Of a DNA stretch of 64,000 nt, positions 48,456 through 63,437 are shown piece by piece (position 1 is the first letter of the stretch; each line of letters begins with the position of its first letter). Both the position numbers and the translations under genes were made by a program. The DNA is taken from the NCBI GenBank assembly GCA_022483015.1, contig JAKVOB010000001.1, positions 620,001-684,000 of the forward strand. The letters are read 5' to 3'. Under the pieces are notes generated by a model that was given only the letters and a program-made list of their open reading frames with translations, ran no database searches and was not told the DNA's origin. The stretch comes from Atopobiaceae bacterium (GTDB taxonomy: Bacteria; Actinomycetota; Coriobacteriia; Coriobacteriales; Atopobiaceae).

Positions 48456-51400
48456 GTGCGTACCGCAAAGTCTTCCACTACCACCTCCGCGTCCACGAGT
48501 TCCGACCGTGTGAGCTTCAGCAAGATCCCTGAGGCCATGGAGCTGCCGAACCTCATCCGCGTCCAGAAGGAGTCTTTCGAACGCTTCATGGACGAGGGCC
48601 TCGACGAGGCCTTCGAGGAGTCCAGCCCGATCGAGAACGCCGCCGGCACGATGGAGATCACGTTTGGCGAGCACCAGTTTGGAGACCCAGCGCACACCAT
48701 CCAGGAGTGCCGCGCCAAGGACATCTCCTACCAGGCTCCCCTCCTCGTGGACGTCCGGTTCGTCAACAAGGAGACCGGCGAGATCAAGGAGCAGCTCGTC
48801 TTCATGGGTGACTTCCCGCTCATGACCAACCGAGGCACCTTCATCATCAATGGTACCGAGCGCGTCGTCGTCTCTCAGCTCGTCCGCTCCCCTGGCGTCT
48901 ACTTCGCCGAGGGAATGGACAACGGCGTCGAGGTCCATCGCGTCCAGTTCATCCCCGCGCGTGGTGCCTGGCTCGAGTTCGAGGTCGACAAGCGCGGCGA
49001 GCTCGTCGTGTCCATCGACCGTAAGCGTCGTCAGTCGGCTACGCTCCTGCTCCGTGCCCTCGGCATCGCGACCACCGACGATGAGATACTGAACCTCCTC
49101 GGCGACTCCGACGTCGTGCGTGCCACGCTCGAGCGTGACGTCGCGCAGACGCGAGAGGACGCCCTCGTCGAGATCTACCGCCGTCAGCGCCCCGGCGAGC
49201 CCCCCACGGTCGACTCCGCGCGCTCGCTCATCGAGGGCCTCTATCTGAACTCGCAGCGCTATGACCTTGCCAAGGTCGGTCGCTACAAGATCAACAAGAA
49301 GCTCGGCCTCGACATCGACGCCAAGGAGACGGTCCTCACCAACGAGGACATCGTCTCGGCCCTCCAGTACCTGCTGGCCCTTCATGCGGGCGACCCCACC
49401 TGCAAGGTCGACGACATCGACCACTTCGGCAACCGTCGCGTGCGTACCGTGGGCGAGCTCGTCGCCAACCAGTTCCGTATCGGCATGAGCCGTATGGAGC
49501 GCGTGGTCCGCGAGCGCATGGCCTCGCAGGACGTGGACGACATCACGCCGCAGTCCCTCATCAACATCCGCCCGATCGTGGCGGCCATCAAGGAGTTCTT
49601 CGGCTCCAGCCAACTCTCGCAGTTCATGGACCAGTCCAACCCCCTTGCCGGCCTCACGCACAAGCGTCGACTCTCCGCCCTCGGCCCTGGCGGCCTCGCC
49701 GGTCACAAGTCCGGCTCGAGCCGTCGTACGAACGTGCCGGTGGCCGTCCGAGACGTCCATAACTCGCACTACTCGCGCATGTGCCCGATCGAGACCCCCG
49801 AAGGCCCCAACATCGGCCTCATCGGCTCGCTCGCGCTCTATGCGCACGTGAACCCCTACGGGTTCATCGAGGCGCCGTATCGCAAGGTCGTCGCCGGCAA
49901 GGCCACCGATGACATCGTCTGGATGACCGCAGACGAGGAGGAGACGCACGTCATCGCTCCCGCCAACACGCCCATCGACTCCAAGACCGGCGCCTTTGTC
50001 GAGCTCAGGGGTGGCAAGCTCGTGAACCCCGAGCGCATCGTCGCCCGTACCATGGGCTACGACGGCGTCTTCGGCGCACCTGCCGAGTGCCCGGTGGAGG
50101 ACGTCGACTTCATGGACGTCTCGCCTCGCCAGCTGCTCTCCGTGGCAGGCTGCCTCATCCCGTTCCTCGAGCACGACGACGCCAAGCGTACCCTCATGGG
50201 CGCGAACATGCAGCGTCAGGCCGTCCCCCTCATCACCAGCCATGCCCCGCTCGTGGGCACGGGCCTCGAGCGCCGTGCTGCGCTCGACTCCGGCGAGATC
50301 ATCTGCGCCGAGCACGAGGGTGACGTCAAGGAGGCCGACGCGGCGCATGTCGTCGTGGCCACCGCCGATGGCGACGAGCGCTACGACCTCCCCAAGTACG
50401 AGCGCTCCAACCAGTCGACCTGCATCAACCACCGTCCCGTCGTGCACGCCGGCGAGCACGTGGCTGAGGGCCAGCCCCTGGCCGACGGCCCCTCGATCGA
50501 CCAAGGCGAGCTCGCGCTCGGTGCCAACCTCACGGTGGCCTATATGCCGTGGGAGGGCTACAACTACGAGGACGGCATCATCATCTCCGACCGAGTCGTA
50601 GAGGACGACCTGCTCACCTCCGTGAACATCTCCCGTCACGAGCTCGATGCACGCGAGACCAAGCTCGGTCCCGAGGAGATCACCCGCGAGATTCCCAACC
50701 TGTCCGAGGACATGCTCGCCAACCTCGACGATGACGGCATCATCCGCATCGGCGCCGAGGTCGGCCCTGGCGACATCCTCGTGGGCAAGGTCACGCCGAA
50801 GGGCGAGACGGCCCTCACGGCCGAGGAGCGCCTGCTTCGCGCCATCTTCGGTGCCAAGGCCCACGACGTCCGTGACACCTCTCTCAAGATGCCTCACGGC
50901 TCGTATGGCCGCGTCGTCGACGTGGTCCGCTTCAGCCGCGAGGCCGGCGACGACCTCCCGCCCGGAGTCGACGAGCTCGTTCGTGTCTTCGTGGCCCAGC
51001 GCCGCAAGATTCAGCAGGGCGACAAGATCTCCGGCCGTCACGGCAACAAGGGCGTCGTCTGCCGCATCCTCCCCGTCGAGGACATGCCCTACATGGCGGA
51101 CGGCACGCCTGTCGACGTCCTTCTCGACCCCCTGGGCGTCCCCTCCCGTATGAACGTGGGCCAGCTGCTCGAGTGCCACCTCGGCTGGGCCGCACGCTGC
51201 GGTTGGGACACCGAGTCCGACAAGTCCGAGCGTTACGTCCCGGGTCCCATCCGCGTGGCCACCCCGGTCTTCGACGGTGCCACGGGCGACGAGGTCGCGG
51301 AGTGCATTCGTCGCTCCAACATCAACCTCATGAACAAGGCCAAGCTGGACTACGGCGACCACATGTGCGACGAGTTCGTCCCGCAGCTCGACGGCTCCGG

Positions 51401-51977
51401 CAAGACCACGCTCTACGACGGCCGTACCGGCGAGGCGTTCCGCGACAAGATCACGGTGGGCACGAGCTACATCCTGAAGCTCGGCCATATGGTCGACGAC
51501 AAGATCCATGCCCGTTCCACGGGCCCGTACAGCCTCGTGACCCAGCAGCCGCTGGGCGGCAAGGCACAGTTCGGCGGGCAGCGCTTCGGCGAGATGGAGG
51601 TCTGGGCCCTCTACGCCTACGGCGCGGCCAACGTCCTCCACGAGATCATGACGGTCAAGTCCGACGACACCAACGGCCGTGTCAAGACCTACGAGGCCAT
51701 CGTCAAGGGCGAGAACGTCCCCAAGCCTGGCATCCCCGAGTCCTTCAAGGTCCTCGTCAAGGAGATCCGCTCGCTCGCGCTCGACATCGAGCCCATCTCC
51801 TACAAGCGCGAGGCCGAGGACAAGGCCAAGGAGCACGCACGTGCCGTGGCCGAGGAGAACCCGCTCGACGTCTTTGCCGACGCCGCATCCGCCGATGACC
51901 TCATCGGGGGGATCACCTCTGGCGACACCTCTGCCGTCGAGTCCCTCGTGGGCGACATCCAGAACGAGAAGGAGTAG
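48456..51977 (+). CDS. rpoB: RNA polymerase subunit beta
   Basis: 1173 aa from GTG 48456 with AGGAGG 9 nt upstream. The rifampicin pocket reads [33 protein letters not shown], the normal sensitive form. Also seen are [28 protein letters not shown] and [27 protein letters not shown]. The last ~30 residues are an acidic tail. rpoC follows 6 nt later. Confidence 0.98.
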   Translation: MRTAKSSTTTSASTSSDRVSFSKIPEAMELPNLIRVQKESFERFMDEGLDEAFEESSPIENAAGTMEITFGEHQFGDPAHTIQECRAKDISYQAPLLVDVRFVNKETGEIKEQLVFMGDFPLMTNRGTFIINGTERVVVSQLVRSPGVYFAEGMDNGVEVHRVQFIPARGAWLEFEVDKRGELVVSIDRKRRQSATLLLRALGIATTDDEILNLLGDSDVVRATLERDVAQTREDALVEIYRRQRPGEPPTVDSARSLIEGLYLNSQRYDLAKVGRYKINKKLGLDIDAKETVLTNEDIVSALQYLLALHAGDPTCKVDDIDHFGNRRVRTVGELVANQFRIGMSRMERVVRERMASQDVDDITPQSLINIRPIVAAIKEFFGSSQLSQFMDQSNPLAGLTHKRRLSALGPGGLAGHKSGSSRRTNVPVAVRDVHNSHYSRMCPIETPEGPNIGLIGSLALYAHVNPYGFIEAPYRKVVAGKATDDIVWMTADEEETHVIAPANTPIDSKTGAFVELRGGKLVNPERIVARTMGYDGVFGAPAECPVEDVDFMDVSPRQLLSVAGCLIPFLEHDDAKRTLMGANMQRQAVPLITSHAPLVGTGLERRAALDSGEIICAEHEGDVKEADAAHVVVATADGDERYDLPKYERSNQSTCINHRPVVHAGEHVAEGQPLADGPSIDQGELALGANLTVAYMPWEGYNYEDGIIISDRVVEDDLLTSVNISRHELDARETKLGPEEITREIPNLSEDMLANLDDDGIIRIGAEVGPGDILVGKVTPKGETALTAEERLLRAIFGAKAHDVRDTSLKMPHGSYGRVVDVVRFSREAGDDLPPGVDELVRVFVAQRRKIQQGDKISGRHGNKGVVCRILPVEDMPYMADGTPVDVLLDPLGVPSRMNVGQLLECHLGWAARCGWDTESDKSERYVPGPIRVATPVFDGATGDEVAECIRRSNINLMNKAKLDYGDHMCDEFVPQLDGSGKTTLYDGRTGEAFRDKITVGTSYILKLGHMVDDKIHARSTGPYSLVTQQPLGGKAQFGGQRFGEMEVWALYAYGAANVLHEIMTVKSDDTNGRVKTYEAIVKGENVPKPGIPESFKVLVKEIRSLALDIEPISYKREAEDKAKEHARAVAEENPLDVFADAASADDLIGGITSGDTSAVESLVGDIQNEKE

Positions 51978-51983
51978 CGAACC

Positions 51984-56174
<4,191 letters not shown>

Positions 56175-56181
56175 GGACGAC

Positions 56182-56434
56182 ATGGCTGCAGACGAGGACC
56201 TCTCGCAGCTCCTCAACATGGTGTTCAGCCCCGATGCGGACAACGACGTCATGCTTGGTGCCTGCTGCGCCCTCCAAGCACCACTTCGATGACGAGCTCA
56301 TCGGAGGGGACGACAAGAAGCAGTCCAAGGACACCCAGGTCATCAACGAGGACATCGATTCGCTCGATGATCTCCTGACCGAGGTCGTGCGTCATGAGGA
56401 CGCTCTCGGTAGCGCGGACGACGACGAGGCGTAG
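56182..56434 (+). CDS. Small acidic hypothetical protein after rpoC, frame broken
   Basis: ATG 56182 lies 7 nt after the rpoC stop with GAGGA upstream. The frame as written reads MAADEDLSQLLNMVFSPDADN and then stops at 56292. The +1 frame continues with SKHHFDDELIGGDDKKQSKDT to a TAG at 56432-56434. Removing one base in CCCTCC (56270-56275) gives an 83-aa product. No family is recognised. It is rich in Asp/Glu. Its place at the end of rpoBC suggests a polymerase-associated or chance small protein. Whether the break is real is unclear. Confidence 0.5.
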
Positions 56435-56754
56435 CCTCACGTCGCATGGTGTGACCACGAACACGGCGGGAGCTGGTTTTCAACGGCTCCCGCCGTGTTC
56501 TGCATATATGTGAGAACCAAGGTATTGCCTGGTCCATGACCATGGGTTACTGAAATACGAAAGACTGGCATTTCCTTCAGCAGGTATTCACCAGCGTGAT
56601 TACAAGACGACAACATTTGAGATGAATGCATGTTCGCGATTTACCTCACGATATAAAGAACGTAAGATATACTGCGTATGAGGATATGTTGGGTCTGTCA
56701 GGCTGGCAAGGATCGTACGCACGTCAAGGCAGGCACGCTGAACATGGGAGACTC
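56435..56754. other. Intergenic stretch with terminator and AT-rich segment
   Basis: These 320 bases hold the rpoBC terminator (56459-56500), then a noticeably AT-richer stretch (about 56510-56700) unlike its surroundings. No convincing promoter pair was found. A longer in-frame start at 56626 exists for the next gene but lacks a ribosome site. Confidence 0.6.
56459..56500 (+). terminator. Terminator of the rpoBC unit
   Basis: A perfect 15-bp stem (56459-56473 with 56486-56500, GAACACGGCGGGAGC and its complement) has a T-rich 12-nt loop and is followed by TGCATATATG. Confidence 0.75.
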
Positions 56755-56973
56755 ATGGATAGCATCGACCACAGGAGGAACTACACGTACGACGAGAAGC
56801 TCTCGTCCGTACAGGCTCACGTCGAGGACGGCGTCTCGGTCAACGAGGCCATGAAGAAGGGCGGCATCGAGAGCAAGAGCGCCTTCTTCCGCTGGTGCTC
56901 CCAATATCGTCGCGAGGGCGCCGAGGCCTTGAGGCCAAAGAAGCGCGGCCGTCCTTGCAGGGCGAACGGCTAA
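56755..56973 (+). CDS. Small helix-turn-helix protein (IS3 OrfA-like)
   Basis: 72 aa from ATG 56755 with GGGAG upstream. The sequence RRNYTYDEKLSSVQAHVEDGVSVNEAMKKGGIESKSAFFRWCSQYRREG looks like the HTH of transposase OrfA or InsE-type proteins, ending in a basic KKRGRP patch. No OrfB or terminal inverted repeats are present, so it is either a domesticated DNA-binding protein or a transposon remnant. Its position, in a gap between rpoBC and the str operon next to AT-rich DNA, suggests insertion. Confidence 0.6.
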   Translation: MDSIDHRRNYTYDEKLSSVQAHVEDGVSVNEAMKKGGIESKSAFFRWCSQYRREGAEALRPKKRGRPCRANG

Positions 56974-57054
56974 CGCAGCCGCTGGGCTTCCCTCCGGGCC
57001 ATCGCATGGCGCATCGGGCAGTCCGTTTCCCCGTCAGTCGGAATGTGGTAAAAG

Positions 57055-57082
57055 CGTGATATGGATACGCCCGGTACCGTGG
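57055..57082. promoter_or_regulatory. 28-bp conserved motif, copy upstream of rpsL
   Basis: The 28-bp motif (TATGGATACG then CCCGGTACCGTGG) recurs with only two mismatches at 62462-62489 upstream of rplB. It contains the palindrome CGGTACCG. It ends 4 nt before the rpsL -35 box. Confidence 0.7.
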
Positions 57083-57086
57083 CGTT

Positions 57087-57115
57087 TTGACAGCGCAGGT
57101 GTCGGCGCGTAAAGT
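57087..57115 (+). promoter_or_regulatory. Promoter of rpsL-rpsG-fusA-rpsJ
   Basis: TTGACA (57087-57092) and TAAAGT (57110-57115) with 17-nt spacing, about 87 nt before rpsL. Confidence 0.75.
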
Positions 57116-57201
57116 TCTTTCTCGCGCCAATTCGGGGCGGTGTCGTGCTGTGCCGCCTTCACGCATGTAGGATCATTCGATAGGTACGAAGGAGAGAAGC
57201 T

Positions 57202-57570
57202 TTGCCTACCATCAACCAGCTCGTCCGTAAGGGCCGCGTCACCACCAAGGCCAAGTCCAAGAATGCCGCTCTCAAGCATAACCCTCAGAAGCGCGGGGTC
57301 TGCACCCGTGTCTTCACCACCACGCCGAAGAAGCCTAACTCGGCACTCCGCAAGGTCGCCCGTGTCCGTCTCGTCAACGGCATTGAGGTCACGGCCTACA
57401 TCCCCGGAGAGGGCCACAACCTCCAGGAGCACTCCATCGTCCTGCTCCGCGGCGGCCGCGTCCGTGACCTCCCCGGTGTCCGTTACAAGATCATCCGTGG
57501 CTGCTACGACTGCGCTGCAGTCTCCGACCGCAAGCAGTCCCGCTCCCGCTACGGCGCCAAGCGCGACTAG
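57202..57570 (+). CDS. rpsL: 30S ribosomal protein S12
   Basis: 122 aa from TTG 57202 (AAGGAG upstream); no ATG fits the family start [11 protein letters not shown]. The decoding-site segments [18 protein letters not shown] and [13 protein letters not shown] carry the normal streptomycin-sensitive residues. First gene of the str cluster here. Confidence 0.97.
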   Translation: MPTINQLVRKGRVTTKAKSKNAALKHNPQKRGVCTRVFTTTPKKPNSALRKVARVRLVNGIEVTAYIPGEGHNLQEHSIVLLRGGRVRDLPGVRYKIIRGCYDCAAVSDRKQSRSRYGAKRD

Positions 57571-57644
57571 CTGGCCAGACCTAATCATCCGATTTTGCCC
57601 GGAGTGCCATACGGCCCCGGGGTCCAAGCACTGAGGAGACAAAC

Positions 57645-58115
57645 ATGCCGCGTCGTGCAGCAGCAGTCCGTCGTGAGGTCACGCCTGACGCCGTCTACAA
57701 CAACCGTCTGGTGACCCAGCTCATCAACAAGGTCCTTCTCGATGGCAAGAAGGCCACCGCGGAGCGCATCGTCTATGGCGCATTCGACATCGTGGCCGAG
57801 AAGACCGAGTCGGACGCCCTGACCGTCTTCAAGAAGGCCATGGATAACGTCCGTCCTACGCTCGAGGTCAAGCCCAAGCGTGTCGGTGGCGCCACCTATC
57901 AGGTGCCCATGGAGGTCAACTCCCGTCGTGCGACCACGCTGGCAATCCGCTGGATCGTCACCTTCTCGCGCGCCCGCAAGGAGAAGAGCATGGCCGAGCG
58001 CCTGGCCGCAGAGATCATCGATGCCTCCAACGGTGTCGGTGCCTCCGTCAAGCGCCGTGAGGACCTCTACAAGATGGCAGAGGCCAACCGCGCGTTCTCG
58101 CACTACCGCTTCTAA
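57645..58115 (+). CDS. rpsG: 30S ribosomal protein S7
   Basis: 156 aa. Landmarks are [70 protein letters not shown] and AFSHYRF at the end. It nucleates assembly of the 30S head. ATG 57645 follows GAGGAG. Confidence 0.98.
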   Translation: MPRRAAAVRREVTPDAVYNNRLVTQLINKVLLDGKKATAERIVYGAFDIVAEKTESDALTVFKKAMDNVRPTLEVKPKRVGGATYQVPMEVNSRRATTLAIRWIVTFSRARKEKSMAERLAAEIIDASNGVGASVKRREDLYKMAEANRAFSHYRF

Positions 58116-58143
58116 GACCATCTTGACCGAGGAGTAGAAACCC

Positions 58144-60241
58144 ATGGCACAGAGCAAGTACAAGCTCAAGGACATGCGTAACATCGGCATCATGGCGCAC
58201 ATCGATGCCGGCAAGACGACGACCACCGAGCGAATCCTGTATTACACCGGCAAGACCCATAAGATCGGCGAGGTCCACGACGGCGCTGCCGTCATGGACT
58301 GGATGGTCCAGGAGCAGGAGCGCGGCGTCACCATCACCAGCGCTGCTACGACGTGCTTCTGGAAGGACCACGTCATCCAGATCATCGACACCCCGGGTCA
58401 CGTCGACTTCACGGCCGAGGTCGAGCGCTCGCTGCGCGTCCTCGACGGTGCCGTCGCGGTCTTCGACGCCGTCGCAGGCGTCCAGCCCCAGTCCGAGACG
58501 GTCTGGCGCCAGGCCCACAACTACAACGTCCCCCGCATCGCCTTCATCAACAAGTACGACCGCGTGGGCTCGGACTTCTTCCATGCCATCGACACCATGA
58601 AGGATCGCCTGGGCGCACCTGCCGTCGCGGCCCAGATTCCCATGGGAGCCGAGGACAAGTTCTGGGGTCTCGTCGACCTCGTCACGATGACCGCCTGGGA
58701 CTTCAAGGAAGACGACAAGGGCATGATCTATCCTGAGCCCCTGGACACCATCCCCGACGAGTTCGCCGAGCTCGCGGCTACCAAGCGCAGCGAGCTTCTC
58801 GACGCGGCCGCTGACTTCTCCGACGAGGTCATGGAGCTCGCCCTCGAGGAGAAGGACATCCCCGTCGACATGTTGAAGGCGGCCCTTCGCAAGGGCGTCA
58901 TCGCCAACAAGCTCAACCTCGTCTTCGTGGGCTCCGCCTACAAGAACAAGGGCATCCAGGAGCTCCTCGACGCTGTCGTCGACTATCTCCCCAGCCCGCT
59001 CGACGTGCCCGACGTCGAGGGTACCGAGCCCAAGACCGGCAACACCATCACTCGCAAGGCTGATGCGAACGAGCCCTTCTCGGCGCTGGCATTCAAGATC
59101 ATGACCGACCCCTTCGTCGGCAAGCTCACCTACTTCCGCGTCTACTCGGGCCATGCCGAGGCCGGCAGCTACGTGTATAACGCCACCAAGGACAAGCGCG
59201 AGCGCCTGGGCCGCATCCTCGAGATGAACGCCAACGACCGTGTCGACCGTGAGGCCTGCCACGCCGGCGACATCGTCGCAGCCGTGGGTCTCAAGGACAC
59301 GGGTACCGGTGACACGCTGTGCGACGAGGCTCACCCCATCATCCTCGAGTCCATCCAGTTCGCCGACCCCGTCATCGACGTCGCGGTCGAGCCTAAGACC
59401 AAGGCCGAGCAGGACAAGATGAGCGTCGGCCTCGCCAAGCTCGCCGAGGAGGACCCGACCTTCCAGGTCCACACCGACCAGGAGACCGGCCAGACCATCA
59501 TCGCCGGCATGGGCGAGCTGCACCTCGAGATCATCGTCGACCGTCTCCGTCGTGAGTTCAACGTCGACTGCAACGTCGGCAAGCCTCAGGTCGCCTACCG
59601 TGAGACCGCGGGCCATGCCGTCGAGCACGCCGAAGGGCAAGTTCATCCGCCAGTCCGGTGGTCGTGGCCAGTACGGCCACGCCATCATCGACATGGAGCC
59701 GGGCGAGGAGGGCAGCGGCTACGTCTTCGAGAACGCCATCGTCGGCGGCGTCGTCCCCAAGGAGTTCATCCCCAGCATCGACAAGGGCATCCAGGAGGCG
59801 CTCCAGACGGGCGTCATCGCCGGCTACCCGGTGATGGACATCCACGTCAAGCTCGTCGACGGTTCCTATCACGAGGTCGACTCCTCCGAGGCTGCCTTCA
59901 AGATCGCTGGTTCCATGGCCATCAAGGACGCCCTCAGGAAGTCCGATCCCGTCCTGCTCGAGCCCGTCGAGGACGTCGAGGTCGAGACGCCCGAGGAGTA
60001 CATGGGTGACGTCATGGGCAACCTCTCGAGCCGTCGTGGCAAGATCGAGGGCATGGAGGACCGCGGCAACGCCAAGGTCATCCGCGCCAAGGTGCCCCTG
60101 GGCGAGATGTTCGGCTATGCGACCGACCTTCGTTCGCAGTCGCAGGGCCGTGCCAACTACACCATGCAGTTCGCGAGCTATGAGCCCGTTCCCAAGGCCG
60201 TTGCTGACGAGATCGTCAGCAAGGCCGGCGGCAACGCATAA
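58144..60241 (+). CDS. fusA: Elongation factor G, frame broken by one extra base
   Basis: The translocation GTPase. The G1 motif is [16 protein letters not shown]2 [12 protein letters not shown]3 [21 protein letters not shown] and G4 FINKYDRVG. The frame is intact to [14 protein letters not shown], then shifts +1 at the GGG run 59635-59637. The downstream frame resumes [19 protein letters not shown] and ends ...[12 protein letters not shown] at TAA 60239-60241. Deleting one G restores a normal 698-aa EF-G. As fusA is essential and normally single-copy, a sequencing or assembly indel is the likely explanation. Confidence 0.96.
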
Positions 60242-60289
60242 CGACAGGAATCAGTTGAGCCATTGCGGCTCGTCGATGGAGGTACCAAG

Positions 60290-60601
60290 TTGTCTACCCA
60301 GAAGAAGATCAGGATCCGGCTCAAGGGCTACGATCACGAGGTGGTCGACCAGTCATCCAAGCTGATCGTCGACACCGCGCAGAAGACGGGCGCCCGCGTC
60401 TCGGGCCCCATCCCCCTGCCCACCGAGCGCAATATGTACTGCGTCATCCGCTCGCCCCACAAGGACAAGGACTCTCGCGAGGAGTTCGAGATGCGCACGC
60501 ACAAGCGTCTCATCGACATCCTTGACCCCACGAGCTCCACGATCGACTCGCTCACCCGCCTCGAGCTTCCCGCGGGCGTCGCGATCGAGATCAAGCTCTA
60601 G
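60290..60601 (+). CDS. rpsJ: 30S ribosomal protein S10
   Basis: 103 aa from TTG 60290 with GGAGG upstream. Landmarks are [70 protein letters not shown]. It is also the NusE partner of NusG in antitermination. It is grouped here with fusA and cut off from rplC by a strong terminator. Confidence 0.97.
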   Translation: MSTQKKIRIRLKGYDHEVVDQSSKLIVDTAQKTGARVSGPIPLPTERNMYCVIRSPHKDKDSREEFEMRTHKRLIDILDPTSSTIDSLTRLELPAGVAIEIKL

Positions 60602-60663
60602 GAGTCGTAGGCCCCTCTCGAATGTGGAGAGGTTCGGAAGACTGGTAATTCCTGTTTATCGCG

Positions 60664-60692
60664 TTGATTGGGCAGCCGTGCGAGTGTACACT
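60664..60692 (+). promoter_or_regulatory. Candidate rplC promoter nested in the rpsJ terminator
   Basis: TTGATT (60664-60669) and TACACT (60687-60692) are exactly 17 nt apart, and the spacer is the left arm of the terminator stem. Transcripts starting near 60699 would begin inside the right arm and escape the hairpin. Confidence 0.45.
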
Positions 60693-60711
60693 CGTACGGC
60701 TGCCCTTTTTT
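60670..60711 (+). terminator. Strong Rho-independent terminator between rpsJ and rplC
   Basis: GGGCAGCCGTGCGAGTG pairs with CACTCGTACGGCTGCCC (about 16-17 bp, one wobble), followed by TTTTTT. Confidence 0.9.
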
Positions 60712-60814
60712 GGGTGTGGTATGGCCCGAGGCAGCATATCGGTTGCGGTCCGCTGGGGAAGGGCGCAGGGTGCGCCCCGACAGGTCCCATGACCGCCGAG
60801 GGTAAGGAACGCGT

Positions 60815-61435
60815 ATGGTCAGCACCATTCTCGGCCGCAAGATCGGGATGACCCAGGTGTTCGACGAGGACGACAACGTCGTGCCCGTCACGGTCATCCA
60901 GGCAGGCCCCTGCGTCGTCTCGCAGGTCAAGTCCCAGGCCACCGACGGCTATGACGCCGTCCAGATCGGCTTCGGGGATATCTCTGCAAAGCACGTCAAC
61001 AAGCCCATGGCGGGTCACTTCAAGAAGGCTGGCGTCGAGCCCTGCCGCTTCCTCCGCGAGGTCAAGACCGTCTCCGGCGAGGAGCACAACGTCGGCGACG
61101 TCGTCTCGGTCGCTGACTTCTCCGAGGTCACCACCGTCGACGTTACGGGCACCTCCAAGGGCAAGGGCTTCCAGGGCACCATCAAGCGCTGGAACTTCGC
61201 CTGCGGCCCCATGACGCACGGCTGCCGCAACCAGCGCCGTCCTGGCTCCATCGGCGAGTGCGCCTATCCCGCGCGCGTCCGCAAGGGCCTCCATATGTGC
61301 GGCCACATGGGCAACGAGCGCGTGACCGTCAAGAACCTCAAGCTCGTCCGTGTCGACGCCGAGCAGAACCTCATGCTCGTCAAGGGCGCCGTGCCCGGCG
61401 GCAAGAACGCGTTCGTCTCGATCCGCATGGCCTAA
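60815..61435 (+). CDS. rplC: 50S ribosomal protein L3
   Basis: 206 aa. Landmarks are MVSTILGRKIGMTQVFDEDDNVVPVTVIQAGPC, VDVTGTSKGKGFQGTIKRWNFACGPMTHG and the RRPGSIG loop. First gene of the rplC-D-W-B-S19-L22 run. TAAGGA lies upstream. Confidence 0.97.
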   Translation: MVSTILGRKIGMTQVFDEDDNVVPVTVIQAGPCVVSQVKSQATDGYDAVQIGFGDISAKHVNKPMAGHFKKAGVEPCRFLREVKTVSGEEHNVGDVVSVADFSEVTTVDVTGTSKGKGFQGTIKRWNFACGPMTHGCRNQRRPGSIGECAYPARVRKGLHMCGHMGNERVTVKNLKLVRVDAEQNLMLVKGAVPGGKNAFVSIRMA

Positions 61436-61481
61436 GGGCCTCATCACAACTCACAACCTTTAGGCTACCAAGGAGAACAAG

Positions 61482-62108
61482 ATGTCACAGATCGAAATCA
61501 AGAACGCGGAGGGGAAGAAGGTCAAGACGGCCGAGCTCTCCTCGAGCGTCTTCGGCATCGAGCCGAACATTCCCGTCACGCACCAGGTCGTCACCTGCCA
61601 GCTCGCGAGCCTCCGTCAGGGCACCCATAGCACCAAGGGTCGCTCCGAGGTCTCCGGCGGCGGCGCGAAGCCTTGGCGCCAGAAGGGCACCGGCCGTGCC
61701 CGCCAGGGCTCCATCCGTGCTGGCCAGTGGGTCGGCGGTGGCGTCGTCTTCGGGCCCACCCCGCACAGCCACGCACGTCGTACCAACAACAAGGAGGTCA
61801 AGCTTGCCATGCGCTCCGTGCTCTCCGGCAAGCTCGCTGACTCCGAGCTCTTCGTCGTCGACGCCTATGGCTTCGACAAGCCGTCGACCAAGCAGGCCGC
61901 TTCCCTGCTCGAGGCCCTTGGCCTCACGGGCAAGCGCGTGACCGTCGTCGTGTCCGATGACGACATCAACACGTACCTCTCGTTCCGCAACGTCGCCCGC
62001 ATCAACGTGATCGGCGTCGGCGAGGCCACCGCATACAACCTCATCGACAACGGCGCCCTGCTCATGTGCGCGGATGTCGCGACCAAGCTCGAGGAGGTGC
62101 TCGCTTAA
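61482..62108 (+). CDS. rplD: 50S ribosomal protein L4
   Basis: 208 aa. Landmarks are [49 protein letters not shown], the tunnel loop region, and [12 protein letters not shown]. Its TAA abuts the rplW ATG with no gap. In many bacteria L4 autoregulates the S10 operon. Confidence 0.98.
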   Translation: MSQIEIKNAEGKKVKTAELSSSVFGIEPNIPVTHQVVTCQLASLRQGTHSTKGRSEVSGGGAKPWRQKGTGRARQGSIRAGQWVGGGVVFGPTPHSHARRTNNKEVKLAMRSVLSGKLADSELFVVDAYGFDKPSTKQAASLLEALGLTGKRVTVVVSDDDINTYLSFRNVARINVIGVGEATAYNLIDNGALLMCADVATKLEEVLA

Positions 62109-62411
62109 ATGAACTCCGTCTACAACGTCATCGTCAAGCCGATCGTCTCCGAGCGCTCGTTCGATCTCATGAGCCAGAACAAGTACACCTTCGAGGTGGC
62201 TCCTGCCGCTTCGAAGGGAGAGATCGCCGACGCGATCGAGAAGCTCTTCGACGTGACCGTCACCAAGGTCAACACCATGTCGGTCAAGCCCAAGAAGAAG
62301 CGCGTCCGCTATGCGCTCGGTAACACCCGTTCCTGGAAGAAGGCCATCGTGACCCTCGCTCCGGGCAACACCATCGAGATCTTCGGCAACCAGAAGGCCG
62401 CCGAGGAGTAA
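62109..62411 (+). CDS. rplW: 50S ribosomal protein L23
   Basis: 100 aa. Landmarks are VIVKPIVSERSFDLMSQNKYTFEVAPAASKGEIADAIEKLFDVTVTKVNTM and KPKKKRVRYALGNTRSWKKAIVTL. It sits at the tunnel exit and docks trigger factor and SRP. Confidence 0.98.
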   Translation: MNSVYNVIVKPIVSERSFDLMSQNKYTFEVAPAASKGEIADAIEKLFDVTVTKVNTMSVKPKKKRVRYALGNTRSWKKAIVTLAPGNTIEIFGNQKAAEE

Positions 62412-62424
62412 GTCAGCATCCAGT

Positions 62425-62446
62425 GTCCTCCCCACTCGGGGAGGAC
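62425..62446. terminator. Hairpin between rplW and rplB
   Basis: A perfect 9-bp stem, GTCCTCCCC with GGGGAGGAC, encloses an ACTC loop. There is no T tract, so it may be a leader or processing structure rather than a terminator. Confidence 0.4.
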
Positions 62447-62461
62447 AGGAGTGGTGCCGTA

Positions 62462-62489
62462 CGTGTTATGGATACGCGCGGTACCGTGG
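62462..62489. promoter_or_regulatory. 28-bp conserved motif, copy upstream of rplB
   Basis: Matches 57055-57082 at 26 of 28 positions, with the CGGTACCG palindrome preserved. It lies in the 156-bp rplW-rplB gap, between the hairpin at 62425 and another stem (AACCCGTT at 62502 with AACGGGTT at 62531). Confidence 0.7.
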
Positions 62490-62567
62490 TAATCCGGCGT
62501 CAACCCGTTCGGCCCAAGGGCCCATCCCTCAACGGGTTTGGCCAACGGAAACAGAAGGGAACAGGTT

Positions 62568-63401
62568 ATGGGAGTCAAGCACCTCAAGCCGACCAGTGCA
62601 GGCAGGCGTTTCCAGACGGTCTCCGACTTCGCGGAGATCACGACGGACACCCCCGAGAAGTCACTTCTCGAGCCGCTGCCCAACAAGGCTGGCCGCAACA
62701 ACAATGGTCGCATCACCACCAGGCACCAGGGCGGCGGCCACAAGCGTCAGTACCGTCGCATCGACTTCAAGCGCAACAAGGACGACGTGCCTGCGAAGGT
62801 CGCCACGATCGAGTACGACCCCAACCGCTCCGCGCGCATCGCGCTGCTCCACTATGCGGACGGCGCCAAGAGCTACATCCTCGCGCCCAAGGGCCTCTCC
62901 GTGGGTGACACGGTCGTCTCCGGCGTCGGCGTCGACATCAAGCCCGGAAACGCCATGCCGCTCTCCGAGATCCCCGTCGGCACGCTCGTGCACGCCGTGG
63001 AGTTCCAGCCTGGCAAGGGGGCTGCCATCGCCCGCTCGGCCGGTACCTCCATCCAGCTCATGGGCAAGGAGGGCGGCTATGCCGTCCTGCGCATGCCCTC
63101 CTCCGAGATGCGTCGTGTGCCTCTCGACTGCCGCGCCACCATCGGTGAGGTCGGCAACGCCGATCACTCCAACATCTCCGGCGGCAAGGCTGGTCGTACG
63201 CGTTGGCAGGGCGTCCGTCCTACCGTCCGCGGTACGGTCATGAACCCTGTCGACCACCCGCACGGCGGTGGCGAGGGCAAGAACCACACCTCCGGCCGTC
63301 CGTCGCTGTCGCCCTGGGGCAAGCCCTCGAAGGGCTACAAGACGCGCGAGCCCAAGAAGGGTTCGAACCGTCTCATCATCCGTCGTCGCAAGACCAAGTA
63401 G
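62568..63401 (+). CDS. rplB: 50S ribosomal protein L2
   Basis: 277 aa from ATG 62568 (AGAAGGGAA upstream), giving the family start [16 protein letters not shown]. Landmarks are [31 protein letters not shown] and the peptidyl-transferase-proximal [23 protein letters not shown] with the conserved His. The gap before it is unusually long for this operon. Confidence 0.98.
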   Translation: MGVKHLKPTSAGRRFQTVSDFAEITTDTPEKSLLEPLPNKAGRNNNGRITTRHQGGGHKRQYRRIDFKRNKDDVPAKVATIEYDPNRSARIALLHYADGAKSYILAPKGLSVGDTVVSGVGVDIKPGNAMPLSEIPVGTLVHAVEFQPGKGAAIARSAGTSIQLMGKEGGYAVLRMPSSEMRRVPLDCRATIGEVGNADHSNISGGKAGRTRWQGVRPTVRGTVMNPVDHPHGGGEGKNHTSGRPSLSPWGKPSKGYKTREPKKGSNRLIIRRRKTK

Positions 63402-63437
63402 CACACGGCACACGTCAAGTAAGAGGAGATAGAACCA

